A DNA stretch of 64,000 nt from Stenotrophomonas bentonitica. Lineage in GTDB: Bacteria > Pseudomonadota > Gammaproteobacteria > Xanthomonadales > Xanthomonadaceae. The stretch lies in NCBI RefSeq assembly GCF_002887735.1, contig NZ_PKQP01000007.1, forward strand, positions 1-64,000, in the 5' to 3' direction. The position numbers and the translations under genes are program-made. Position 1 is the first letter of the stretch; each line of letters opens with the position of its first letter. This document shows positions 30,959 to 38,955 of the stretch, piece after piece. A model generated the notes under the pieces. That model was not told where the DNA came from, made no database searches, and saw nothing but the letters and a program-made list of their open reading frames with translations.

Positions 30959-33645
30959 GTGAGGCCGGTCGCTGGCAGAGCGTGCGCGGGCTGTTCGACG
31001 CGGTCTGTGACCTGCCCGAGGCGCGTTGGCATCCGGCCCTGCATGAGCTCTGTGACGACCCGGCCACGATCGACGAAACCCTGCAACTGCTGCGTGCGCA
31101 GACGGCAGACCTGGGCGGTATCGAGCAGGCGCTGGCGGCGGTGATGGCCGCGATGGACGATCCGGCCGCACTGGTCGGGCAGCGGCTGGGGCCGTGGCGG
31201 TTGAGCCGCCTGCTCGCCGTTGGCGGGATGGGCGTGGTATTCGTGGCCGAGCGCGCCGATGCGCTGTACCGGCGCGAAGTGGCGATCAAGCTGATGCGCC
31301 GCACCTACGATCCGCTGTTGGCCACCCGGCTGGCCAGTGAAAGCCAGATCCTGGCCGATCTGCAGCATCCGCATATCGCCCGGCTCTACGACGTTGGCGT
31401 GGCCGAGGGCGGGCAGCCTTTTCTGGTGATGGAATACGTACCGGGCGAGCCGCTGGACCGGGCCTGCGGCACGCTGGACCTGGCCGCCCGCCTGCGGCTG
31501 TTCGTGCAGATCTGCCGCGCGGTGCAGGCCGCGCATTCGCAGTCGGTGGTGCATTGCGACCTCAAGCCCGGCAATGTGCTGGTGCGGGCCGACGGCCAGC
31601 CGGTGTTGCTGGATTTCGGCATCGCGCATCTGCTGGGTGACGCCGAAGATACCGCGCCATTCCTTACTCCGGCCTATGCCAGCCCCGAGCGGCTGGCGGG
31701 GCGCCCGGCCAGCGTGGTGGGCGATGTCTACAGTCTTGGCGTGATGCTGGAGCAGCTGCTGCAGCCCACATCGCCACCGGTGCGCAGGGTGCCTGCCGAC
31801 CTGCTTGCGGTGGCCAGCAAGGCCCGTGCCACGGATCCGGCCGAACGTTATGCCTCCGCCGAAGCGCTGGCCGAGGATGTTGAACGGCATCTGGCCCATC
31901 GGCCGGTGCGTGCGCGGCGGCCAGGCCGCTGGCATCGCGCGCGCCTGCTGCTGCGGCGGCAATGGCGCGCCAGTGTGATCGTCGCGCTGGTGGCGGTGAT
32001 GGTGCTGGCCTTCGTGCTGCGGCTGAGCGAGGCGCGCCACCAGGCCGAACAGAATGCGGCCGCCGCAGCAGGCATCGCCGATGTGCTGGTGGCCGCGTTC
32101 GACGCAGCCGATCCGGGCCTGCGCAACGGCACGCCGATGACCGCGCGCGAGGTTCTCGATCTGGGTGCACGCCGGCTCGCGCATGACCGTACCGTGTCGC
32201 CGGCGCTGCGCGCACGCATGCAGGCCGCGCTGGGGCGCGCCTACCAGAATCTTGGTCAACCCCTCGATGCGCAGACCCTGCTGCGCGACAGTGTCGATGG
32301 CCTGGTGCGCACCGGCGCCGCGCCGCACGAGATCGCCGACGCGCGCGCCAGCCTGGCTGTGCAGCTGCTCAGCGCGGGGCAGGAAAAGGAGGCGCTGGCC
32401 AGTGCCGGGCACGCACTGGCGCTGCTGGAGCAGGACGATGATCCGGTGGTACGACTGAAGGCCTTGAACGCCCGCGGCCTGGCCCAGGCGCGGCTGGAGC
32501 AGCCGACTGCCGCAGAGCAGTCCTTCCGCGCCGCACTGGCGTTGAGCCGGGGCGGCAACCGTGCACCGCTGCAGCGCGGCGCCCTGGCCACGATGGCCAA
32601 CCTGGGCGATCTGTACCGCAGCCAGGGCGAGCTGGACAAGGCCGAAGCGATCCTGCGCCAGGCCATGGCCGAGGCATCCCGCGAACAGGGTGTGCAGGGG
32701 GCGGAGTACCAGCGGGTCCTCCGCGCGCTGTCCTCGACCCTGCTCAACCAGGGTCGTATCGATGAAGCGCTGGCACTGGCCGAGCGCGGCTTCGCGCTGA
32801 CCCGGCAGATGTTCGGCGCAGGCAGCAGCTACACCGCCTCGGCCGAAGCCGCGCTGGCGGGCCAGTACCTGGACCTGGGCCGTTACCAGGCCGCAGATCA
32901 GCACTTTCGCAACAGCCTGCAGACCAGCGCCGCCGTGGATGGCGTGGACAGCCGCGCCTACGCGGTCAAGCAGTACGCGCATGGGCTGATGGAGGAAGCG
33001 CGCGGCGACTATGCGCGGGCCGAGCAGAACTACCGCGCCGCGCTGGCGCGCTATCGGGCGCTGCTCGGGCCCGGGCACGCCGACACACTCGACGTGGAGA
33101 TGGTGCTGGCCCGGTTGCTGTTGCGCACCGATCGCACGGCCGAGGCGCAGGCACCGCTGCAGCAGGTGGCCGCCCTGTGGCGACGCGAGCTGCCGCCCGA
33201 GTCGCCTCAGCTGCTGGTACTGCGCCTGGTCGAGATCGAATGGCTGACCCGTGCCGGGCAACTGGCCGAGGCCGCCCGTGCCCTTGCCGCATTCGGCCAG
33301 GACCATCCCAGCCTGCCACCGTGGCTGCAACTGCGCCTGCAGATGCAGCAGGCGCTGCTGGCCCAGCGCCGTGGCGATCCTGCGGCGGTACCCCTGTCGG
33401 CGCAACTCGTCGAGACGTTCACCGGCTTCTACGGCGCCGATTCCACGGCCACCGCCAAATGGCGCATCCCGCTGGCCGAGGCCATGTACGCCAACGGCGA
33501 TGCCGCCGGGGCCCGCGCCCAGATCGCCCGGGCCCGGCCGCACCTGCAGGAACTGGCGCCGACGTCGGAGTTCCTTGGCCGCATCACCGTGCTGGAACAA
33601 CGCCTCGACGGCGGCCATGCGCAGGATCTGGCCGGGACGCGATAG
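30955..33645 (+). CDS. membrane Ser/Thr protein kinase with TPR-rich C-terminus
   Basis: The 896-residue protein has a Hanks-type kinase domain at about residues 80-330. It shows a glycine-rich loop (VGGMGVVF), catalytic Lys 112 (EVAIKLM), the catalytic loop HCDLKPGN with Asp 202 and the DFG motif at 220. A single membrane helix (VIVALVAVMVLAFVLRL, about residues 343-359) follows. The remaining 530 residues are helical repeats of the TPR type (for example TMANLGDLYRSQGELDKAEAILRQAM) and should be periplasmic. The Cys in HCD replaces the usual Arg of HRD, which points to activation without activation-loop phosphorylation. It is coupled to the ECF sigma gene. The TPR region probably senses an envelope protein or peptide. 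Confidence 0.92.
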   Translation: MSEAGRWQSVRGLFDAVCDLPEARWHPALHELCDDPATIDETLQLLRAQTADLGGIEQALAAVMAAMDDPAALVGQRLGPWRLSRLLAVGGMGVVFVAERADALYRREVAIKLMRRTYDPLLATRLASESQILADLQHPHIARLYDVGVAEGGQPFLVMEYVPGEPLDRACGTLDLAARLRLFVQICRAVQAAHSQSVVHCDLKPGNVLVRADGQPVLLDFGIAHLLGDAEDTAPFLTPAYASPERLAGRPASVVGDVYSLGVMLEQLLQPTSPPVRRVPADLLAVASKARATDPAERYASAEALAEDVERHLAHRPVRARRPGRWHRARLLLRRQWRASVIVALVAVMVLAFVLRLSEARHQAEQNAAAAAGIADVLVAAFDAADPGLRNGTPMTAREVLDLGARRLAHDRTVSPALRARMQAALGRAYQNLGQPLDAQTLLRDSVDGLVRTGAAPHEIADARASLAVQLLSAGQEKEALASAGHALALLEQDDDPVVRLKALNARGLAQARLEQPTAAEQSFRAALALSRGGNRAPLQRGALATMANLGDLYRSQGELDKAEAILRQAMAEASREQGVQGAEYQRVLRALSSTLLNQGRIDEALALAERGFALTRQMFGAGSSYTASAEAALAGQYLDLGRYQAADQHFRNSLQTSAAVDGVDSRAYAVKQYAHGLMEEARGDYARAEQNYRAALARYRALLGPGHADTLDVEMVLARLLLRTDRTAEAQAPLQQVAALWRRELPPESPQLLVLRLVEIEWLTRAGQLAEAARALAAFGQDHPSLPPWLQLRLQMQQALLAQRRGDPAAVPLSAQLVETFTGFYGADSTATAKWRIPLAEAMYANGDAAGARAQIARARPHLQELAPTSEFLGRITVLEQRLDGGHAQDLAGTR

Positions 33646-33714
33646 GTTTGTGATGGTTTTCACGGTTTATCGATCAGGAGGCCGATTCCGGGCCTCGTTG
33701 ATCGAAGGGAAGCC

Positions 33715-33990
33715 ATGTCAGACCATCTCCATCCCGATGCCAGCCGCACTGCCGCGCCTCCGCCGGCAGCCCCGGCCGACGCCATGGACCTCCATGACGC
33801 CGAGCTGGACATCACGCAGGCACGCGGCCCGTTCCGTGCGTTCCGCAAGGCCTATGGCAAAGCGCGCGACTGGCATTGTTCGCGGGGGCGCGCCGCGGTG
33901 GTCGCGCTTCGCTTCGCCCTGACCGGCGACAGCGGCCGCTTCCGCAGCCACGGTGGCTGGATGGTCTCGCGCATCTACAAGCCGCGCTGA
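33715..33990 (+). CDS. small hypothetical protein
   Basis: The 91-residue product has a Pro/Ala-rich start and a basic, aromatic C-terminal half (FRAFRKAYGKARDWH, GGWMVSRIYKPR). There is no signal peptide or membrane segment. GAAGGGAAGCC precedes the ATG at good spacing, and codon use fits the neighbours, so it is probably expressed. An imperfect hairpin with arms CGATCA...AGGCC and GGCCT...TGATCG (33671-33704) lies just upstream in the likely 5' leader. I recognise no family. It sits between the kinase gene and a convergent phosphoesterase gene. Confidence 0.55.
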   Translation: MSDHLHPDASRTAAPPPAAPADAMDLHDAELDITQARGPFRAFRKAYGKARDWHCSRGRAAVVALRFALTGDSGRFRSHGGWMVSRIYKPR

Positions 33991-34000
33991 CGCGGACGGG

Positions 34001-34026
34001 CTGACCGGCAGGCAACGCCCGGTCAG
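34001..34026. terminator. hairpin between convergent genes
   Basis: CTGACCGG and CCGGTCAG form a perfect 8-bp stem around a 10-base loop, overlapping the stop of the phosphoesterase gene. Convergent placement suggests a role in ending both transcripts, but neither side has a T-run. Confidence 0.4.
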
Positions 34027-35156
34027 TCGCTCTCGCCCATCCTGCCTTCGGCCAGCGGCACCCGCGAGCCATCGAGCAGGCCGCGGCTCAGCGCGCCGTT
34101 CTCGATGAACAGCAGTTCGCCGTTCTCACCGTTCTTGATGCTGCTGTCGATGGCGATGATGCGGTCGCCGTGGAAGCTGCTCACATGCGGCATCGAGGTG
34201 TGGCCGACCACGATGCGGGTGAGATCGAGCTGTTTGAGCAGGGCCGCGACCTGGGCGGTGTCCATTCGGCCATCGAAGTAGCCGCGGTACCAGATCGGGC
34301 TGGTCTTGCCATCGAACAGGCGAGCGGTGTCCGGTGCAGCCTTGACCTGCTCCTTCGGCAGACCGACCGCCGCCTGGTAGCCGGCATTGGTGGCCTCCAT
34401 GGTGCGCACCAGGTCCAGGTTCTCCGGGGCGATGCCGCCGTGCAGGAACAGGGTATCGCCGATGCGCAGCAGCACCGGGCGGGTACGCAGCCACTGGCCG
34501 ATGGTCGAATCCGGCCCATACAGCGCGGGATAGGAACGGCCCAGCAGCTGCGCGCTCTTGAGGTACTTCGGATTGACATAGCGCAGGTCGTTGTAGAGCA
34601 CCATCGTCTCGTGGTTGCCGAGCACGAAGTGCACCGCACCGCCGGCCGCTGCGGCCTGCTGCTGCAAGCTGTACAGCAGCCAGAACGCCTCGGTTACCTG
34701 CGGGCCGCGATCGAAGACATCCCCGGCCACCACCAGCGTGGCATCACCCAGCGACCAGCGGTCGTCGTTGTCGATCACGTGATGGGCCCGCAGCAGTTTC
34801 ACCAGCAGGCCGTACTGGCCATGGATGTCCGACAGCGCGACGATCCGCGGCGTGGCCGGGAAGCGCGCGACCTCCGCCGTGCGCGGTGGCAGCACGCTCA
34901 GCGGGTGCGGATAGCCGCATTCGGGCGCGACCATCGTGGCCTGTTCGCCCGCCGGCAGCTCGCGGCGGATCACATGGTCCTTGCACACCCAGGCTGCCTC
35001 CAGCCCCGTGGCGGTACGGAACACATAGGGACCATCGGCATCGACGTGCTCGGCTGGCGCCGCCACCTCGCGTGCGGTGGCCAGCATCGGCGTGATCAGC
35101 AGCGCCGACTGGAGCAGCAGCAGAGCAGGGCGGGTCAGGGCGCGGCGGATCGACAT
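34023..35156 (-). CDS. secreted metallophosphoesterase
   Basis: The 377-residue protein begins with a signal peptide (LLLLQSALLITPMLATA) and is likely periplasmic. The calcineurin-like motifs appear in order: DIHG, GDVFDRG, GNHE, LHGG and VGHT, which together bind two metal ions. These resemble Shewanella-type cold-active protein-tyrosine phosphatases and diadenosine tetraphosphatase-like enzymes more than nucleotidases. An N-terminal region of about 80 residues before DIHG has a possible disulfide (WVCKDH and PECGY). AGGAAC precedes the ATG. The substrate is unknown. It faces the small hypothetical gene and has no operon partner. Confidence 0.85.
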   Translation of the reverse strand: MSIRRALTRPALLLLQSALLITPMLATAREVAAPAEHVDADGPYVFRTATGLEAAWVCKDHVIRRELPAGEQATMVAPECGYPHPLSVLPPRTAEVARFPATPRIVALSDIHGQYGLLVKLLRAHHVIDNDDRWSLGDATLVVAGDVFDRGPQVTEAFWLLYSLQQQAAAAGGAVHFVLGNHETMVLYNDLRYVNPKYLKSAQLLGRSYPALYGPDSTIGQWLRTRPVLLRIGDTLFLHGGIAPENLDLVRTMEATNAGYQAAVGLPKEQVKAAPDTARLFDGKTSPIWYRGYFDGRMDTAQVAALLKQLDLTRIVVGHTSMPHVSSFHGDRIIAIDSSIKNGENGELLFIENGALSRGLLDGSRVPLAEGRMGESD

Positions 35157-35284
35157 CGGGAGGTTCCTGTAGCGGACGGCAGTACCGCGATGCTACGCCG
35201 CACCGGGCACTGCAGACATGCGCCATTGGTCAGCCACTGTTGCCGCAACAGGCGGATGAGGGGGCGGCATCCGCCCCGGCGGGA

Positions 35285-36709
35285 TCACCCGCGCTGCAGG
35301 GCCTGCCGGCCCGGGGCGTCGGGCAGTGCGTCGGTAGCCACTACCACCTGGTCACGGCCCCGCTTCTTGGCCTGGTACATCGCTGCATCGGCGCGTGCCA
35401 TCAGCCGCTCGTAATCGGGGTGGCCATCGTGTGCGGCCACGCCGATGCTGGTGGTCAACGACAATTTGTGGCCGTTGGCCAGCTGCACCGGGCTCTGCGC
35501 GATGTGCTTGCGCAGGTTCTCGGCGATCACCTCGGCCTGCGCGGCAGTCGCGGCGACCAGCACCACCACGAACTCCTCCCCGCCATAACGGAACAGGTAG
35601 TCGCTGCCGCGGGTGAGCTGGCCGAGCAGGGCGGCCACGTGCTGCAGGGCGCGGTCGCCCCCATCGTGTCCGTGCGCGTCGTTGATCGCCTTGAAGTGAT
35701 CCAGATCCAGCAGCAACACCGAGAACGGTGTCTGCGTGGAATTGGCCAGTTCGATCTCCCGGCGCAGCACGGTTGGCAGGAAGCGGCGGTTGAGCAGGTT
35801 GGTCAGTGCATCGCTGCCGGCATCGAGCTCACCGATCCGTTCGAACAACATGCCCATCAGCGTGCGGATCTGCGCCAGCCGCTCGCGGATCCCCTGCAAT
35901 GCGCCGAAGCGCGCCGCGAAATCAGCATGCGCCAAGGCTTCCTGCAGCTGTGTATCGACCGCGGCCACCAGCGCGCCGACCTGGCCGGTTTCGCTGCTTT
36001 CGCCGAAGCTGGGAATGCCCTTGTGGGTAAACCACAGGCCGAACTCGGACTGGGCCAGCCCGGTGAGCTCGGCCTCGGCATTCTGGCTGGCCATCGCATA
36101 GAGCAGGGCGTTTTCCCAATCCAGCAGCAGGGCACGCTGCCGTTCGCGCTCGGTGCTGACGTTCTGCACCAGCGAGAACAGGCGGTAAGCCGCATCCGTC
36201 CGCGAGGAACGCTCGCGTGCATGCGTATACGCCAGCGTCATGCCTTCCAGCGCGATGTCCATCGAGGCGCTGAGGCAGTGGATCGCCGCGAAGGCGGTCG
36301 CACTTTCGTCGGCCTGCGCGATGATGCGGTCGAACAGGCGATGCTTGAGCACACGCGCACCGCGGGCCACGAGGTCCACCGGAATGCCCACGCGGGCATG
36401 CACGTCACCGATCACGCGCTGGGCGGCGACCAGCGCGTTGATGCTGTCCGGGGTAGCGGTGAGAATCTGCTGCAGCCAGCGCTGCATCGCCGGTTTCAGG
36501 CGCAGCCGCACCTGGTCGTGCGAGAGGAAGCGGCTGGCGCGCGGGTCTTCGAGCAGCACGTCGTAGAAATGGTGGGCCAGCCCGGGCGGGCTCGCCGCCG
36601 ACAGGCCAGCCAGCAGCGTCGCCGCCGCCGCCGGCGTCCGCGCCAGCGTATCGGCCCAGGCCAGCGCCAGCGGTTGGCTGGCCTCATCAAGATTTGGAAC
36701 GTTATGCAC
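35285..36709 (-). CDS. globin-coupled sensor diguanylate cyclase
   Basis: The 474-residue cytoplasmic protein joins a haem-binding globin sensor (about residues 15-150) through a helical middle domain to a GGDEF domain. The proximal haem ligand is probably His 104 in VHARVGIP. The catalytic loop is GGEEF at 376-380, and an inhibitory I-site RGSD (367-370) lies the usual five residues before it. Relatives such as DosC/YddV and BpeGReg make c-di-GMP in response to oxygen. GTG at 36709 is preferred because GGGAAG lies seven bases upstream. A TTG 22 codons earlier is open but overlaps the neighbouring promoter. It is divergent from the metal exporter gene. Confidence 0.88.
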   Translation of the reverse strand: MHNVPNLDEASQPLALAWADTLARTPAAAATLLAGLSAASPPGLAHHFYDVLLEDPRASRFLSHDQVRLRLKPAMQRWLQQILTATPDSINALVAAQRVIGDVHARVGIPVDLVARGARVLKHRLFDRIIAQADESATAFAAIHCLSASMDIALEGMTLAYTHARERSSRTDAAYRLFSLVQNVSTERERQRALLLDWENALLYAMASQNAEAELTGLAQSEFGLWFTHKGIPSFGESSETGQVGALVAAVDTQLQEALAHADFAARFGALQGIRERLAQIRTLMGMLFERIGELDAGSDALTNLLNRRFLPTVLRREIELANSTQTPFSVLLLDLDHFKAINDAHGHDGGDRALQHVAALLGQLTRGSDYLFRYGGEEFVVVLVAATAAQAEVIAENLRKHIAQSPVQLANGHKLSLTTSIGVAAHDGHPDYERLMARADAAMYQAKKRGRDQVVVATDALPDAPGRQALQRG

Positions 36710-36769
36710 GATTGTCTTCCCGCCACACAGGCCGTCGAGAGGTAGCGGCCGGGCGCTGTTGTTATTGAA

Positions 36770-36799
36770 TTGCAAACTGAACGCTGCGGTAAGTGTAAT
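36770..36799 (+). promoter_or_regulatory. candidate promoter of the metal exporter gene
   Basis: TTGCAA (36770-36775) and TGTAAT (36794-36799) are separated by 18 bases and lie about 55 bases before the ATG of the CDF gene. A match on sequence only. Confidence 0.4.
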
Positions 36800-36852
36800 A
36801 GTCTCCGCGCGAGGCGCTGCTTAACCTGCCGGCATTGTCCAGGAGAGCTTCC

Positions 36853-37899
36853 ATGGGTCACGACCACGACCATCTGCCCAGCGAGATCCGCCACGAGAAG
36901 CCGCTGTGGTGGGCGCTGGGCCTGACCACCACCTTCCTGCTGGTGGAGGTGGCCGGCGCGTTCTGGACCAACAGCCTGGCCCTGCTGTCCGATGCCGCGC
37001 ACATGGCCACCGACACCCTCGCGCTGATGATCGCGCTGGTCGCGGTCCGGCTCAGCCGACGCCCGCCCGATGCCAAGCGCACCTATGGCTATGCGCGGCT
37101 GGAGGCCATCGGCGCGATGATCAACGGCGGCATGCTGTTCGTGGTCGCTGGCTACATTCTCTGGGAGGCGGTGCAGCGTTTCCGCGCGCCGCAGGAGATC
37201 GCCTCCACCGGCATGCTGGTGATCGCGGTGTTCGGGCTGGTCATCAACCTGATTTCGATGCGCCTGCTGCGTGCTGGCAGCGGCGAGAGCCTCAACGTCA
37301 AGGGGGCGTACCTGGAAGTCTGGGCGGACATGCTGGGCTCGGTCGCAGTGATTCTCGGCGCGCTGCTCATCCGCTGGACCGGCTGGAAACCGATCGATCC
37401 GATCCTCGCCGTGCTGATCGGCCTGTGGGTGCTACCGCGCACCTGGGTGTTGATGCGCGAGGCGATCAACGTGCTGCTCGAGGGCGTGCCCAAGGGCATG
37501 GATGTCGCTGAGGTGCGCAGCACGCTGTGTACGCACGATGGGGTGGTGGATGTGCACGACCTGCACGTCTGGGCGCTGGCCTCCAGTACCCCGGCACTGA
37601 CCGCGCATGTGGTGATGGGGGCCGGTGTGGATGCGGACCGTCTGCGCCGCGAGCTGGGCACCCGGCTGCACGAGCAGCACGGCATCGACCACGTGACCCT
37701 GCAGATCGAGACGGACCACTGCGGCGACCCTTGCAGCGTCGGCACCCCGCGTGACCCGCATGCCGATGACCATGCCGGCCATGACCACGCCACGCACGAT
37801 CATGCCGGCCATGCACACGGCAGCCACGCACACGGCGGCGACGACAGCCGCCGCGCCGCACCGGACGCGCAGGGCCACCACGGGCATCCGCATCCATGA
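36853..37899 (+). CDS. CDF-family cation efflux protein (CzcD/ZitB-like)
   Basis: The 348-residue inner-membrane antiporter exports Zn2+ or related divalent ions. Six helices are visible. The metal site residues fit SDAAHMATD in helix 2 and YLEVWADMLGS in helix 5. The C-terminal cytoplasmic domain contains VHDLHVWAL. The tail after residue 290 is a long His/Asp-rich stretch (HADDHAGHDHATHDHAGH and so on) and the N-terminus MGHDHDH is similar; these probably buffer or deliver zinc. AGGAGAGC precedes the ATG. It may work with the Zur-controlled zinc genes elsewhere in the window to balance zinc, but no Zur box is seen here. Confidence 0.93.
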   Translation: MGHDHDHLPSEIRHEKPLWWALGLTTTFLLVEVAGAFWTNSLALLSDAAHMATDTLALMIALVAVRLSRRPPDAKRTYGYARLEAIGAMINGGMLFVVAGYILWEAVQRFRAPQEIASTGMLVIAVFGLVINLISMRLLRAGSGESLNVKGAYLEVWADMLGSVAVILGALLIRWTGWKPIDPILAVLIGLWVLPRTWVLMREAINVLLEGVPKGMDVAEVRSTLCTHDGVVDVHDLHVWALASSTPALTAHVVMGAGVDADRLRRELGTRLHEQHGIDHVTLQIETDHCGDPCSVGTPRDPHADDHAGHDHATHDHAGHAHGSHAHGGDDSRRAAPDAQGHHGHPHP

Positions 37900-37986
37900 G
37901 CGCCACGGGCGGCCCGACGGCGGACGGGCAGGGCAGGGTTGCCGCTACAATGCGGGTCTGCCTTGCCATCTGTCGGAGATACTGCA

Positions 37987-38736
37987 GTGACCCGGAAACT
38001 CGTACTGTTGCGCCACGGCCAGAGCCAGTGGAACCTGGACAACCGCTTCACCGGCTGGGTGGACGTGGAACTGACTGAACAGGGCCGCCGCGAGGCTGCC
38101 GCCGCCGGCCGCCTGATGCGTGAAGAAGGCCTGCAGTTCGATGTCGCGCACACCTCGGTGCTCAAGCGCGCCATCCACACCCTGCAGGGCGCCCTGGCCG
38201 AGCTGGACCAGGACTGGCTGCCGGTCAGCAAGAGCTGGCGCTTGAACGAGCGTCATTACGGCGGGCTGCAGGGCCTGGACAAGGCCGAGACCGCGGCCAA
38301 GCACGGCGAGGACCAGGTCAAGATCTGGCGCCGTTCCTATGACATCCCGCCGCCGGCGATGGACATCGAAGACCCGGGTCACCCGATCCATGACCGTCGT
38401 TATGCCGGCCTGGACCGCAACGCACTGCCGGGCACCGAATCGCTGGCCACCACGCTGGACCGCGTGCTGCCGTACTGGTTCGATTCCATCGCCCCGCAGC
38501 TGAAGGATGGCAAGACCGTACTGGTCACCGCCCACGGCAATTCGCTGCGCGCGCTGTACAAGTACCTCAACAACGTCTCGCAGGAAGCCATCCTGGAGCT
38601 CAACATCCCGACCGGCATCCCGCTGCTGTTCGAACTCAACGACGACCTGACCGTGCAGTCGTTCCGCTACCTGGGCGACCCGGAAGCGGCGCGCAAGGCC
38701 GCTGAGGCCGTGGCGAACCAGGGCAAGGCGAAATAA
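37987..38736 (+). CDS. gpmA: 2,3-bisphosphoglycerate-dependent phosphoglycerate mutase
   Basis: The 249-residue glycolytic enzyme interconverts 3- and 2-phosphoglycerate. The phospho-histidine is in [10 protein letters not shown] near residue 11, followed by [30 protein letters not shown] and the second catalytic His in [11 protein letters not shown] are present. The length equals typical GpmA. The GTG start has GGAG upstream; frames upstream are not coding. A possible -10 TACAAT lies at 37946-37951. A strong terminator follows. Confidence 0.96.
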   Translation: MTRKLVLLRHGQSQWNLDNRFTGWVDVELTEQGRREAAAAGRLMREEGLQFDVAHTSVLKRAIHTLQGALAELDQDWLPVSKSWRLNERHYGGLQGLDKAETAAKHGEDQVKIWRRSYDIPPPAMDIEDPGHPIHDRRYAGLDRNALPGTESLATTLDRVLPYWFDSIAPQLKDGKTVLVTAHGNSLRALYKYLNNVSQEAILELNIPTGIPLLFELNDDLTVQSFRYLGDPEAARKAAEAVANQGKAK

Positions 38737-38741
38737 CAACG

Positions 38742-38768
38742 AAAGGCCGGCGCAAGCCGGCCTTTTCT
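38742..38768 (+). terminator. rho-independent terminator of gpmA
   Basis: AAGGCCGGC and GCCGGCCTT pair perfectly around the tetraloop GCAA, followed by TTCTTT. Confidence 0.92.
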
Positions 38769-38780
38769 TTACCCCCGCGG

Positions 38781-38846
38781 GCAGGGCCACCCCATGGGGG
38801 GCTGCACGCAACGCCGGCTTCCTGCAGCCACCCATGGGGTGGCTGC
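38781..38846. repeat. pair of related palindromes (REP-like)
   Basis: Two similar hairpins sit side by side. The first (38781-38805) is built on CCCCATGGGG with outer GCAG/CTGC. The second (38824-38846) has arms GCAGCCACCC and GGGTGGCTGC. Both contain CATGGGG and lie in the intergenic region between gpmA and the M13 peptidase gene, which suggests a repetitive extragenic palindrome pair. Confidence 0.5.
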
Positions 38847-38955
38847 CGCTGCGCGATGGTGTGACCTTTGGCCGGTCCGCCCCGGCCCCTCCCGCGCTAC
38901 GCTGCCCGATTGCCCGTGATCCGGGTGATGCATCCATCTGTAGCCGGAGAGTCGA

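Noticed and set aside
30586-33663. A 1025-codon minus-strand frame opposite the kinase gene
   Set aside because: The kinase has complete catalytic motifs; the antisense product has none.
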